Positions 45,541 through 55,430 of a DNA stretch of 64,000 nucleotides are shown here, piece by piece. Source of the DNA: Magnaporthiopsis rhizophila (Eukaryota; Ascomycota; Sordariomycetes; Magnaporthales; Magnaporthaceae); assembly GCA_003049465.1 (NCBI GenBank), contig PYSS01000119.1:55266-119265 (forward strand), given 5' to 3'. Position 1 is the first letter of the stretch; the number at the start of each line of letters is the position of its first letter. A model generated the notes under the pieces. The model was not told the origin of the DNA. It did not search any database and saw nothing but the letters and a program-made list of their open reading frames with translations. The position numbers and the translations under genes were made by a program.

Positions 45541-48500
45541 CAGAATCAAGACCTGTGCGACCGGCTGCGCGAAGCTGGAACGGGCCAGCCATACACATAC
45601 AGCTACTCTTGCAAGTTCGACGGAATCACGCCTCTGTACGATGCCAAGAGCGACGCTGATGTCGAGTGAGTGCCACACTCCGCCAGTTGCCCTTGCCCTT
45701 GCTAACTTACACTTTCTTTCCACTTTGCAGCGTCATTGCTGTGCCCGGTCTCGGCAGCCATGCACTCGGTTCCTGGAAATCTCCAAAGAGCGACGATTTC
45801 TGGCTACGCGACTTTCTCCCCAAGGACGTGCCCAACATCCGAGTGCTGCTCTACGGGTACGACACCACAGTGGCGGGCAGCCGGTCGAAACAGCCCATCG
45901 AGGATTTGGGCGCCATCGTCTTGGAACAGGTCATTGCCTTTCGGGTGGGAGACGGGGGTACGTGGCTTCCAATGCCGTGCTGCAGGTGTCTGGATCGGAC
46001 TAACCCCCGTAGACCTCTCGCCGCCCCGATTATCTTCATCGGCCATAGCCTCGGCGGCCTGCTGATCAAAGAGGTAAGATGCCGCCCCGCCCATGACAAA
46101 GTGGCTAGGTAGCTAACTGCCGTAGGCGCTTGTCCGCACTCACATCCTAGGTACCGAAGCGTACTCCGACCTGTCCAAAGCATGTTTCGGAATGCTTCTC
46201 TTCGGCGTGCCAAACCTCGGCCTGGGGAACGATCAGTTGATGACCCTAGTCCAAGGTCATCCGAACGAATCCCTAATTCACGACATACTTATTGACAACG
46301 ACTCCGACTGAAGAGACTTGCGGATCAATTCTCTATCTGCTGCAAGGGCCGCTATCGAGTTGTTACTTTTTTCGAACGCATGCTCGCCCCAACCCTGAAG
46401 GTAAGATGCACCGTCGGAGAGATACTTGAATTATCGCTGATGCTTTCTCGTAGGAGGTGGACGGGAAATTGACTAAAACCGGCCTTTGCTCTTTGTTGGT
46501 CACAACGAAGTCTGCTACCAGTACGGGCCTAGTCGCGACGAAGACAACGTCCCACTCAACAGAGACAATTCGGGGCTCGTCAAGTACGAATCCAAGAACC
46601 AGGGTGATTACACTATCGTCAGAGAACGAATCACAAGACTCGTTCGTGACGCGAAGCCGGAGATAGACAAACGGTTCGGCGAGCATAGTACGTTGTTCTT
46701 GGCCCTGCCCTGTTGTGAGCATCAGCTAATTCCGGCACCGAGACCTATACCAGCCCCAGTCTGAGATAATGCAAGCTTGTCTGAGGTCGCTGGCCTTTCA
46801 AGATATGGATGGCCGATCCAATGATATTGCTAATGCTGCCGATGGCACCTGCGAATGGCTTTTTTAAGCACGAAACTTTGAAGCAATGGATTTGTTAGCC
46901 CCGAGGCCTGCTCTGGATTAAGGGGAAGCCAGGATTTGGCAAGTCAATGATGATGAAATATGTCCTGCGCGCACTTCCTTCCATGTACGCAGTCGACACG
47001 CATGCATTCTCCTTCTTCTTCCATGGCCGCGGCCACGAACTGCGGAGAACCCCATTTGGTCTTTTCCGGTCCCTTTTGTACCAGCTCCTTAAGTAGGTCC
47101 CTGGCGCCCTACCCGACCTGATCGATTATTATGAAACCAAATGGAAGATAGAGGGCGAGCCAAGGGGAGAAGTGGCAGGGGACCTGCAGCCATTGCGGGA
47201 TTTTCTCAGGTCGTCACTTGCAAGAATTTTGGAGAGATTCCCAGTCATGCTCTTCATCGACGCGCTCGACGAATGCGGTGAGAGACCAACTCGCGAACTG
47301 ATCTCACAGTTCGAATCTCTGCTTTCAAGCGTTCCCCCAAATGGCTCTCACTTCGGTGTCTGCTTCTCCTGTCGTCAATGCCCCATCCTACAGCTCCGCG
47401 ACGGATTGACGATACTACTCGACACCGAAGACTCACACACACAGGACATCGCCAGGTTCGTCGAAGCATTATGTTTCGACGAATCATCTAGACATCGGCG
47501 TCGGAGATCTGGTAATCAAAAACGCCCAGGGCGTTTTCATGTGGGCACGCCTTGTTCTTGAGCAGGCGGTGGAACTCAGCTACGACGGGGCATCACAACA
47601 AGAGGTAAAGGCGGCAATTCGGCGGACGCCTCAGGATTTGAGCAACCTATACCATACACTAATTCGGGATGCGAAGTAACCCTACCGCACCTTGAAGCTG
47701 TTGCGGTGGATCTGTTTCTCCACGAGGCCATTGACGACGGACGAGCTGCCATGGGCCATGGCAGTTGATCCTGACGGGAGTCACAATTCACTCAAAGACT
47801 GCCGACAGTCGGGTGGCTTCACTGAAACGACAGGATCGACAGAAGAATCAAGGCTTTGAGCTGCGGCCTCGTAGAGGTCGTGCCGTCATCCGACGCACCG
47901 TTTGTCCAGTTTATCCACCAGTCCGTCAAAAGACTTTTTCTTCGAGACGGGCCTGTCGGCTCTGGATAGCACCTCAATATCGTCGATCGGAATGGCACAC
48001 CACCAGCTAGTCCAAATTTGCATACGCTATTTGGCGATGGAGGAGATCGGCCAAGCAACAAGCTTCGAGCGTCGCGGATTTCCCTTTTTGCATTACGCCA
48101 CAATTTCGTGGGTGGCACATGCACAGCAAATCGACACCACGATCGTCGGTCAAGAGGATCTTGTGGAGAGTTTTTGTTGGCCATCGGACGCTCTTGTGGA
48201 GTGGTGGGCAAGTATTTACGACATAGTCGAGAAAGGTTATATGCACCGCCCCACCAAAAGGGGCCAGTTTGGTACATATTCTATCGCAGCATGGAATGGC
48301 AGGGGCGTTGGATGTCATTTTACGAAAGGGGAACCATATGGTCGATTCCAAAGATGAGGACTCGGGGACGCCGCTGTTGTGGGCCGCGGCGAACGGGCAC
48401 GTGGCCGTCGTTAAACAGCTGCTCGCCACAGGCAGTGTCAACGCCGAGACAAGGGATGACGAGCTCGGGCTGACGCCGCTATTATGGGCCGCGGAAAACG

Positions 48501-49054
48501 GGCGCGAGGCCGTCGTTGTCCAGATGCTCTCTGCAGGCAACGTCGATATCGATTCAAAAGATTATTCCGGGCAAACGCCGCTATCGTGGGCTGCGGGGCG
48601 CGGGTACGAGGCCGTCGTTAAACACCTGCTCGCCACAGGCAGCGTCGATACCGATTCGAAAGATCATTCCGGACGAACGACACTATCGTGGGCCGCGAGT
48701 TACGGGCGCGAGGCCGTCATTAAACAGCTGCTCGCTACAGGCAGTGTCGGCGTCGATCCAAAGGATAACGATAGGCGGACGCCGCTATCCTGGGCCGCCA
48801 AAGAGGGGCACGAGGCCGTCGTTAAGCAGCTGCTCGCTACAGGCGTCGACGTCGACTCAAAGGATAACCGCGGGCGGACGCCGCTGTTATGGGCCGCCAG
48901 AGAGGGGCACGACGCCGTTATGGAACTGCTGCTCGCTACAGACAGCGTAGACGTCAACTCGAAGGATGACGACGGGCAGACGCCGCTGTCGTGGGCCGAG
49001 TTCCGCTATTACGAATCTTCCCAAATGGCGGCTTTACCACCTCCCCGCCCATGA
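45541..49054 (+). pseudogene. Broken NLR-type gene: alpha/beta-hydrolase, NACHT, ankyrin repeats
   Basis: Readable in order: DGITPLYDAKSDAD; an intron (45668-45731); a lipase/PGAP1-like domain VIAVPGLGSHALGSWKSP ... IIFIGHSLGGLLIKE (GHSLGG nucleophile elbow); an intron; LFGVPNLGLGND; then the NACHT with Walker A GKPGFGKS (46923-46946), Walker B-like VMLFIDALDECGE and a helical region; last, an ankyrin array 48358-49020. Domain order matches fungal STAND/NLR receptors used in heterokaryon incompatibility and non-self sensing. Breaks: TGA 46309 with frame change; frameshift about 46500-46540; an extra T at 46860-46865 giving TAA; TAG 46896 and TAG 47094; frameshift near 47485; TAA 47677; frameshifts near 47830 and 47937 (extra A). 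The ankyrin frame alone is open from 48269 to 49054. Confidence 0.8.
48358..49020 (+). repeat. Ankyrin repeat array (six full repeats and a partial)
   Basis: Units of about 100-102 bp coding 33-34 residues with the core TPL(L/S)WAAxxGHEAVVKQLLATGSVDVDSKD. Repeats are very alike in DNA (for example GCCGTCGTTAAACAGCTGCTCGC recurs with one or two changes), pointing to recent tandem amplification or gene conversion. The frame has no stop from 48269 to 49054, in contrast to the rest of the NLR pseudogene. Confidence 0.85.
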
Positions 49055-49109
49055 CCTGTTGCCCGTCTTTCTATACCTCGGCCGGAGCAGGTAGGGGGCC
49101 CAGAAATTA

Positions 49110-49500
49110 TTATTTTTTTATCACGACGCAGGAGGCGGCTTCGTCCGGGGACCTAATAGTGCCAAAGTTGGAGCTCTTCTCAGGGATCTTGGGGAGCGGC
49201 TCCGGGTGGGTGGTTACGTATTGTCTCCTCGTACTCGCCCTTGTCGAAGGACTTTCTGTATGTGTCCTTGCTCTTCTTCTTGTAGTCGCTATCCTTGTCG
49301 CGCTTTTTGCAGTTGTTGTCACGGCCGCGATGCTTGTGCCTATCCTTGCGGTCCTTGCCGCCGTCGCTGTACTGGTTCTCGCTCTTCTCGTAGTCGTGCT
49401 CCTTGTCCAGACGCTGCTTCTTCTTGCCATTGTTGTATTCAGATGTCACAATATTCGCATCGAGCAAAGAGGCAAAGGCTGTGATGTACCCGTAGAATCA
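49110..49500 (-). pseudogene. Relic of a charged protein, broken by a 4-bp duplication
   Basis: On the minus strand YITAFASLLDANIVTSEYNNGKK leads into a Lys/Arg/Asp/Glu-rich stretch and FDKGEYEETIRNHP, which then runs out of frame. In another frame the sequence continues HPEPLPKIPEKSSNFGTIRS and ends SCVVIKK-stop at 49110. The break coincides with ACCCACCC (GGGTGGGT at 49204-49211 on +), a 4-bp tandem duplication; removing one copy would unite the frames. The family is not recognised. The + strand reads as a long hydrophobic ORF only because it is the complement of charged codons. Confidence 0.35.
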
Positions 49501-49559
49501 AACCAGCTATCTAAAGCTAAGCAACAGGAAGCAATCATAAGGCACTCAAGTCTAGCACC

Positions 49560-51281
49560 GTCACGATAAGCCGCAGACTAGGGCGGTCGGTAGGGCGCTG
49601 CCACGGAGCCGCATCTCCACAGGAATCGGCTGTGCGAACCTCGCCGGCCCTGACCTCTCTCCTCGCGCCAGCACATATCATGCGGCGTTCGTGTCCTTTG
49701 CAGGACGGGCATGCCTGTCGATGGCGTATTCCTCTCCCGCCCCATCCGTATGACAAACTACACAAGCGTTCAAGCCGTGTTATCACGTGATTGCCTATCC
49801 ACGTGCCTTCGGAACGGACCAGGCTGGATTCCAACGACCACGCATCTGATAGTAGGTCCCGGTTCTATGGCATCGTGTCATATCTTGCCCCGAATGTCCC
49901 GCCAAAACCAAGTTGCGGGCTTCGGAGCAGGCCGCGACGGCGTAGATGATTGTCGGTAAGAGGAACCTCCCATGTGCCTGCATTGAATTGCTGTCGTATC
50001 CTCCAGCCCCTTTTGGCAGCCCGACAAGGTTGCCCCAGCCCGTTGTCCTGAGTGGCTTTACGCAGGGGAAGGGAATGAAGACCGACCTGCCCAGAACGGA
50101 GCCCGCAGCAACATCCGACTTTGCCTTTTTAGAACCCTCCCTTCGGCGGGACAAGCTGTATCCGCCGCGGCCCCGGATATGCCGCCTGCAAGCAAGACGA
50201 CACCGACAGTATTTAAGGCCCGGGGTTGCTGGATGCTAACCCCTTTCGGGGGAGTGCGAATCGGGAAGGCGGCTTACTCGAGGTTGCGACGGGCACATGC
50301 CGAATGCCCAATCCAGACCCTGCCCCGAACCTTCACATCCCCCGACGCATGAAAATCGACTCGCCTCGCGCAAATAAGGGCGAGTCCAATGTGGATCCCC
50401 GTGACATCAACCAACATCGCCAGCAGGTTGGGTCGCTCGGTAACAGCAGCGTATATGCACTGAGGTCGGGCTCGGCTTTTTGCAACGGGAAAGCCTAGGT
50501 AACGAAAACGACGTATGTATATGTACCCGAGGTGACCGGCGTGTTAGGCTTACGTGGAGAAGGGGAATAAATGGATGGCAAGCGGCAGTGTTGAGAGAGG
50601 CAGGAGACAGAAAGAGAGGGAGCATGGCAATGGGAGCCGAAGGAATGCTAAGTACCGCCCGATTTCCGCTCTCTCATCTGGCATCTGGGAAGATATCAGC
50701 CCGAGGTGGCAGCAGGCCCCACCGACGACAAAGCGACCTTGTCGGTACTTTTAACACCTCGCTGGATGGGCAGGCTTGGAAAGAGCGCGGTTAAAATGTC
50801 ACCGTCCCTGCTTCGCTTACAGAACACCCTGGATTTGATCTTGTTTTGTGGGCAGTTGTAGAGTTGGTAAAGCTTGATAGTGCGCGAGGCGGGCGGGAGG
50901 GTGGGATCTTGCCCCGCGTGCCACTTAACAGGGCATCTCCGCCCGCGTGCGTGTCCCTCCGCGTTGCCCCTTTTTCTCTTTGACAGAGCGGACCCCACCC
51001 GTCCCGCGGGCACTGCCGGGGAGGCTAGATCGATCGGATCGGGTTTTTTTTTTTTTTTTTTTCATCTTCTTCCTTTTCGTTTAAATCGTTTGCCTAATCA
51101 AGAGGAGGAGGAGCAGTCGGTCGTCTATATAACATCGGGCCGGCCGCTTGTTCTCCTCGACAACATTCACCTTCTCACCACCATCCTCATCCCAACCCAA
51201 ACGGTCTTTACGCACTCGCTCGCTCGCTTCACCCGGCACCACCAAAGGCCAAGCTCTTAAAAGGCTTCACAATCACTCAAA
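49560..51281. other. Intergenic, no gene recognised
   Basis: 1.7 kb between the relic and the small secreted protein, with only short frames. A T20 run stands at about 51043-51062. The promoter of the secreted protein gene, with its TATA box, lies at the right end. Confidence 0.55.
51126..51132 (+). promoter_or_regulatory. TATA box of the small secreted protein gene
   Basis: TATATAA, 150 bp upstream of the ATG at 51282 and followed by a CT-rich leader (TTCTCCTCGACAACATTCACC). Its strength suggests a regulated, highly expressed gene. Confidence 0.6.
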
Positions 51282-51772
51282 ATGCACTTCTCCGGCCTCA
51301 TTGTTGCCCTCAGCGCCGGCCTGGCCGCGGCCTCGCCCATCGTCGAGAGAAAGGAATCCTTGTGCCCGAAGTGGGGCGGCCTCCCTGAGTTGTGGCACGG
51401 CTTCGCTTGCTGTGGCTGGCCGGGCAGCCCTGCGTCCTGCGTAAGTTGCTCGCCACCTTCTCATTCTATGCCCCAGGCCTGACACCTCCTGGTGTTTTCT
51501 CTTTTGCCTCCTTTTTGGTTCCTCGCAATCCCTCTTGCCGCTTGCCGCCCGAGCTGCGGCTCCCTTGTGATGATCCGGCCATCTAACGAGTCCTCCCCCT
51601 CTTACAGTGCCGGCTGCCGGCCGACACCGCCGGCTACTACAAAGATTACCTGCCCTGCACCAACGAGTGGTTCCAGACGGTCGAAAAGTACACCCAGCTT
51701 ATCGACTGCAACCGGCCCGAGCCCATCCGCGGCAACTGCACCGGCGTGCCTATCATCAAGAAGCAGCCCTAG
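51282..51772 (+). CDS. Small secreted cysteine-rich protein (8 Cys)
   Basis: Two exons: 51282..51440 and 51608..51772; 107 residues. The join falls between two cysteines (ASC-CRL). The signal peptide is MHFSGLIVALSAGLAAASP with cleavage expected near residue 18 and a possible Kex2-like ...VERK site just after. The mature protein of about 85 residues has eight cysteines (LCP, FACC, ASCC, PCT, DCN, NCT), one NCT glycosylation sequon and is Trp/Pro-rich (PKWGGLPELWHGF, CCGWPGSPASC). Small size, even cysteine number and a strong TATA promoter are those of fungal effector or antimicrobial candidates. I do not recognise the family and give no function. It lies 2.2 kb from the broken NLR gene. Confidence 0.8.
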
Positions 51773-52830
51773 AGAGGGGAAGGCGGTTCTAGGATGGGCC
51801 ACAGGGTTTGAGTGCCTCGGCAGTTCTCTGGATGGAAACGTTTGTTCAATGGGCAAAAAGCCCGTCTTTTTCAAGCCGACTATTTTGACTCATAGCAACC
51901 TAATCAAACCAGCGTGTCCTCCGCATGCGCCAGAGTGAATGGATCTATGTGGGATGTGTGCTGTGTGCCTTGGCTGCTGCATGCCTTTCAAGTGAGACAC
52001 TGGGAAAGAAAGGTTATCAGTAGGTTTGTGGTCGGGGTGTCGCCGGCTTAGCAGGTATGTAAGAGACCATCTTTAAGCCTGGGAGGTATCCAAACGTTTG
52101 CTAACGGTTTAGACCTGCGGGTAATGTCGGTGATACGTTTCTGGTGGAAGCAGGCGGTGGGATAATGATTAACTTTGCATGTGGGACCAACTCAGCACCG
52201 TTATGGACTGCGGTCTCCCGCTCGGCCCGTGGAAACACGAACCCGTGCTCGAGCAGCAGAGCCCATACCAGCGTTGGTATCTCTTTTTGGGCTCCTGGGA
52301 AGGAAGCCTCCCGTCATCCGCTGCGGGTATGGGTTGCTTGCGCAAGTATGTTGACGTCGCAAGCGCGAGCACCATGTACCAGACTGGCAAGCTTTCAATA
52401 TGCGCTTTCGATTGCAAGGGAGCGAGCCGCTCCTCCCTCCCTTGCAGGAGGATCTCTGCTGTGGTTTTGAAGCTACGGCTCAACCGCTCACATATTTGCG
52501 TAGAGAAGCTGTTCTTACGCTCTCCGCCTCTGCGAGTGTCAACCCCCGAGGCCAGTACCAGAGAGGCTTGGGCCAGGCGTCGGCTCCCTTGCTCCCAGGC
52601 TCACCTGCAGTAGATGGGGGCTTGGGATTGCGGCGCCTAGTAAGCGGCGGCAGTTATAGGATGGTCCTGCACAGGTACCTATAAAGGCGCCCGTCCCTCC
52701 GCCACCACGGCAGCCGGGAATCTGCGAGGACTTCACGGAGACGACAGCATGAGCTACCTTGAACCTAGATCGTGAACACCACCATTGCAAGTAACTTATA
52801 GGCCTCAAATATCAAACTTACTGCCCTAAG
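51773..52830. other. Intergenic, no gene recognised
   Basis: 1.06 kb between two + strand secreted-protein genes. Frames are short. A TATA box for the DUF302 gene lies near the right end. Confidence 0.55.
52680..52687 (+). promoter_or_regulatory. TATA box of the DUF302 gene
   Basis: TATAAAGG, 144-151 bp upstream of the ATG at 52831. Confidence 0.5.
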
Positions 52831-53502
52831 ATGAAGCTCACAGTTGCGCTCACGTCCTTGGCCCTGGCGGCCACGTCTCCCCTTCACACCCTCGCGACTC
52901 CTCTGCGACTCACCTCCGGCCCGCAGCCCCAGGAGCAGCACGGCCGCGACACCTTAAGGGTGACGAAGGTCACGATCCCGTCCCGGCTCCACTTCGCCAC
53001 GACCCGTGCGGCCTGGGAGGCGCAGCTGCCGCCTATCAACTACACGTACTGCGACCTCCTCCACGCCGGCGACGTGGCCGGGGCCCGCGCCGCACCCGAG
53101 GCCCTGCCGCCACTCTCCAACTTCATCCAGCCGCCCCGGGACTTTGGCCTCCTCGTCGCCATCTTTGCTCAAGCTGGCCGCAACGCACTCGCGTACGAGG
53201 TCGGAAATCCCTTCACGGCAACTCGGGTCAACCGTTTTGTCATGGACAGCGCTTTGTACGTGCCCTGGCGCGTTCTACTGCTCGAGGAGTACCCACAGGA
53301 GCAGCACAAGCAGCACAAGCAGTGGGGTGCGGCCGGCGGCGACACAAACGACTCTGCTCCGAGCGCTGGGCCAAGAAGGGTGTGGTTCGAGTTTGACTCG
53401 CCCACCGGCGTCTGGGGCCAGTTTAACGTGCGAGAGATCGACGATGTCGCCCGTGAGCTTGAGGAAATGCTCCGGGCGGCCATGATTAAGGCTGCGGGTT
53501 GA
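52831..53502 (+). CDS. Secreted DUF302-domain protein
   Basis: Single exon, 223 residues. The signal peptide is MKLTVALTSLALAATSPLHTLA with cleavage near residue 22. The mature part shows the DUF302 order: VTIPSRLHFATTRAAWEAQLP (strand-helix opening); FGLLVAIFAQAGRNALAYEVGNPFTATRV (the G-NP-TA motif); SALYVPWRVLLLEEY; and, after a low-complexity Gln/His/Lys insert, VWFEFDSPTGVWGQFNVREIDDVARELEEML. DUF302 proteins are small alpha/beta domains of unresolved role, in bacteria often periplasmic. It converges on the tyrosinase gene with 274 bp between the two stop codons. Tyrosinase neighbours recalled from other fungi make a shared secretory role possible, but this is inference. Confidence 0.8.
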   Translation: MKLTVALTSLALAATSPLHTLATPLRLTSGPQPQEQHGRDTLRVTKVTIPSRLHFATTRAAWEAQLPPINYTYCDLLHAGDVAGARAAPEALPPLSNFIQPPRDFGLLVAIFAQAGRNALAYEVGNPFTATRVNRFVMDSALYVPWRVLLLEEYPQEQHKQHKQWGAAGGDTNDSAPSAGPRRVWFEFDSPTGVWGQFNVREIDDVARELEEMLRAAMIKAAG

Positions 53503-53776
53503 GAGAGAGACTACGACTGGCTCTAATCCTTTGGGAAAGACAATCATCTGAACAACGGGACAATTTAATGACGGTAGTATTTCATTAATAAAGCCATGGG
53601 GAGAAATGTTTGCGCCGGCACAAAGACGAAGACATGACCACGTCGGCGACCCGAAGCTAACCCCGTCTCGATTTCACCTGGCTCCATCCCAATAGTCGAG
53701 TCTATCAACCTGGGTCAAGTTTTGAGCCAAGCCGATGCACCGAACTTTGATTTTGCCGACTCGGCGAGCTCCGTAC

Positions 53777-54948
53777 TCAATACGTGTAACACAACAGCTC
53801 GCTGCGGGTGTCCATGACGTCCCGGACAGTGACATCCTCCGTAAGTCCGCCCATCAGAATGGGGTTGTCCAGGGTAGCCGCCTTGGGCTCGGCCACGTTG
53901 GGGAGCAACGCCTTGGCGCCGTACTCGAACACCCTCGTAGACTTCTCTTGCTGCCAGAGCCACCAGAGGCGGTCAATCTGAGCATGGTGCAAGAAGAAGA
54001 GCGGCTCTGCACGGTTCTGTCAGTCACTTTCTAGAAGTGCCAACGTTAGAAAGGGGACAGGGGTGGTGCGGTACGGACCGTTGGGCGACGTGGTCGGGTT
54101 CATGTCTCCACCAAGCGAGGCATGGATGATGCCGTGCGGACCTCCTTCCAGTTCGCCGTGGTAGAAGCTCCAGTTGCCCATGGCCTGCACCTTGGCGACG
54201 CCCTCTGGCGTAATGATGGGTTTCATTGTGGCGTAGGCGGCGGGCTCGAAAACCTCAGGGAGCTCTCGCCACAAGCAGTGGCCGCCGCCCACCATTGTCT
54301 TTGGATCAAGTGCGAGGTACTCGGGCCGGAGCTTGGCGAAGGGGCCAGAGTCGACGCATGGAATCGTCCGGTTGCTGGGGGTTATCTCTGTCTTGTTCCG
54401 GCTACCATTGCCGCCAAAGCCGTGTTCCGACGACATAACGGGGGAGGAGAGCAGTCCTGCCTCTGCATCCCGAGTCCAGTCCCAGTAGCTGCTCCCAAAA
54501 ATTAGATATGAGCGAAACGCAGGCTCTAAATGGTGACTTACGTGCCGGGTCCCTTGTACCCGCACTGGCGGAGAGCGTTCTCGTGGACCTTGGTAAAGTA
54601 CCGATGCCACGGAAGGAAAGGAGCGTTTCCATGGACTGTCGACGACCTGCTATTAGCAGGGAAATTTGTCACAATTAACGACACCGGGGGTTCGGCAGGC
54701 TGACTGAAGTTGCTAAGGTTAAAGTGCACGTGAGAAAAATCATCGTACAAGGGCGTGTTGAGTCATATGCGAGAAGGTTTGGTCTTGAGGCACAGAACGG
54801 CCTTGATGTAGTCCTGCTGGTCGATGGGGTCGAGTTCCCGCCACTCGATCCTCTTGGACGGGTCCGTGCAGCCTCCGGCTTGACGGCGAGGAAGAGCGGC
54901 TGCTGGGGACATGGCCATGGCGGCCGCGAGGATAGGGAACAACTGCAT
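53777..54948 (-). pseudogene. Secreted tyrosinase with one in-frame TGA
   Basis: Four exons: 54948..54705, 54635..54542, 54488..54079 and 54006..53777; 326 codons. Signal peptide MQLFPILAAAMAMSPAAALP. Codon 62 is TGA (54765..54763), exactly between KTKPSRI and LNTPLYDDFSHVHFN, a region continuous in homologs, so it is a true interruption rather than an intron. CuA histidines lie in SHVHFN, NFIHG (after splicing) and PWHRYF; CuB in GPHGIIHASLGGD and PLFFLHHAQIDRLWWLW. All other splice sites and the frame are intact. Short-form secreted tyrosinases oxidise o-diphenols to quinones. It may be a young pseudogene, a readthrough or edited gene, or a sequencing error. The tail beyond CuB is short, with no chaperone-like C-terminal domain. 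Confidence 0.8.
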
Positions 54949-54960
54949 GGTCCGGAAATA

Positions 54961-55008
54961 GAGCGAATATAGCAAGCGAGTGTCAAAGCGAATGTAAAAG
55001 CGAGTGTG
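54961..55008 (-). repeat. 4 x 12-bp tandem repeat upstream of tyrosinase
   Basis: Four imperfect 12-bp units (consensus on + AAAGCGA(G/A)TGTN; the first is AGCGAATAT) run from 54961 to 55008. They begin 13 bp upstream of the tyrosinase ATG, so they lie in its leader or core promoter. Confidence 0.75.
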
Positions 55009-55146
55009 ATTGTTTAAAAGGACAACGTTAGATGAACGAGAGTAGACTGTAGGACGATGTCTGCTGACCAAAAGAGAGCTTCGACTTGGTACTCCGGGAG
55101 CAACGGGAGACTTTAATAGTTCTCAAGGCCTCTCTGGCGATTACTT

Positions 55147-55430
55147 CTAGAAGTCGATGTCTTTGGGCTGAGGCAATTGGAACGTGTTTACGGAATACGA
55201 GGTTTCACCTTCGATGTCCACAGCTGCCAATTCGCCCTGACACGAGGCTGGAGCCGTTTTGTGGTCCCCGTATTCAGCTGGGAAGCCGGCAATACCGCAG
55301 ACGGAATGCTCCACCGCATGAACCCCGGCATGAAGATCTACGGCTGTGTTGGGTGGCAGGCCGACCGGGAATCCTCGCTGAAAGGGCAAGCATTTCCGGA
55401 GGATTTTTCGATGCAGGCTTCCAGGGCCGG
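55147..55430 (-). CDS. Orphan 3' coding fragment, possibly secreted protein
   Basis: A minus-strand frame with fungal-like codon use reads PVGLPPNTAVDLHAG ... CGIAGFPAEYGD ... ELAAVDIEGETSYSVNTFQL and ends PQPKDIDF-stop at 55147. The beginning is unresolved; a possible acceptor is CTTTCAG near 55388. No family recognised. Being 200 bp from the tyrosinase start on the same strand, it may be a small companion gene or a relic. Confidence 0.25.

Noticed and set aside
48991..49569. 192-codon + strand ORF that looks like a polytopic membrane protein
   Set aside because: The hydrophobic run is the complement of Lys/Arg/Asp/Glu codons of the minus-strand relic; helices would be continuous without polar loops.
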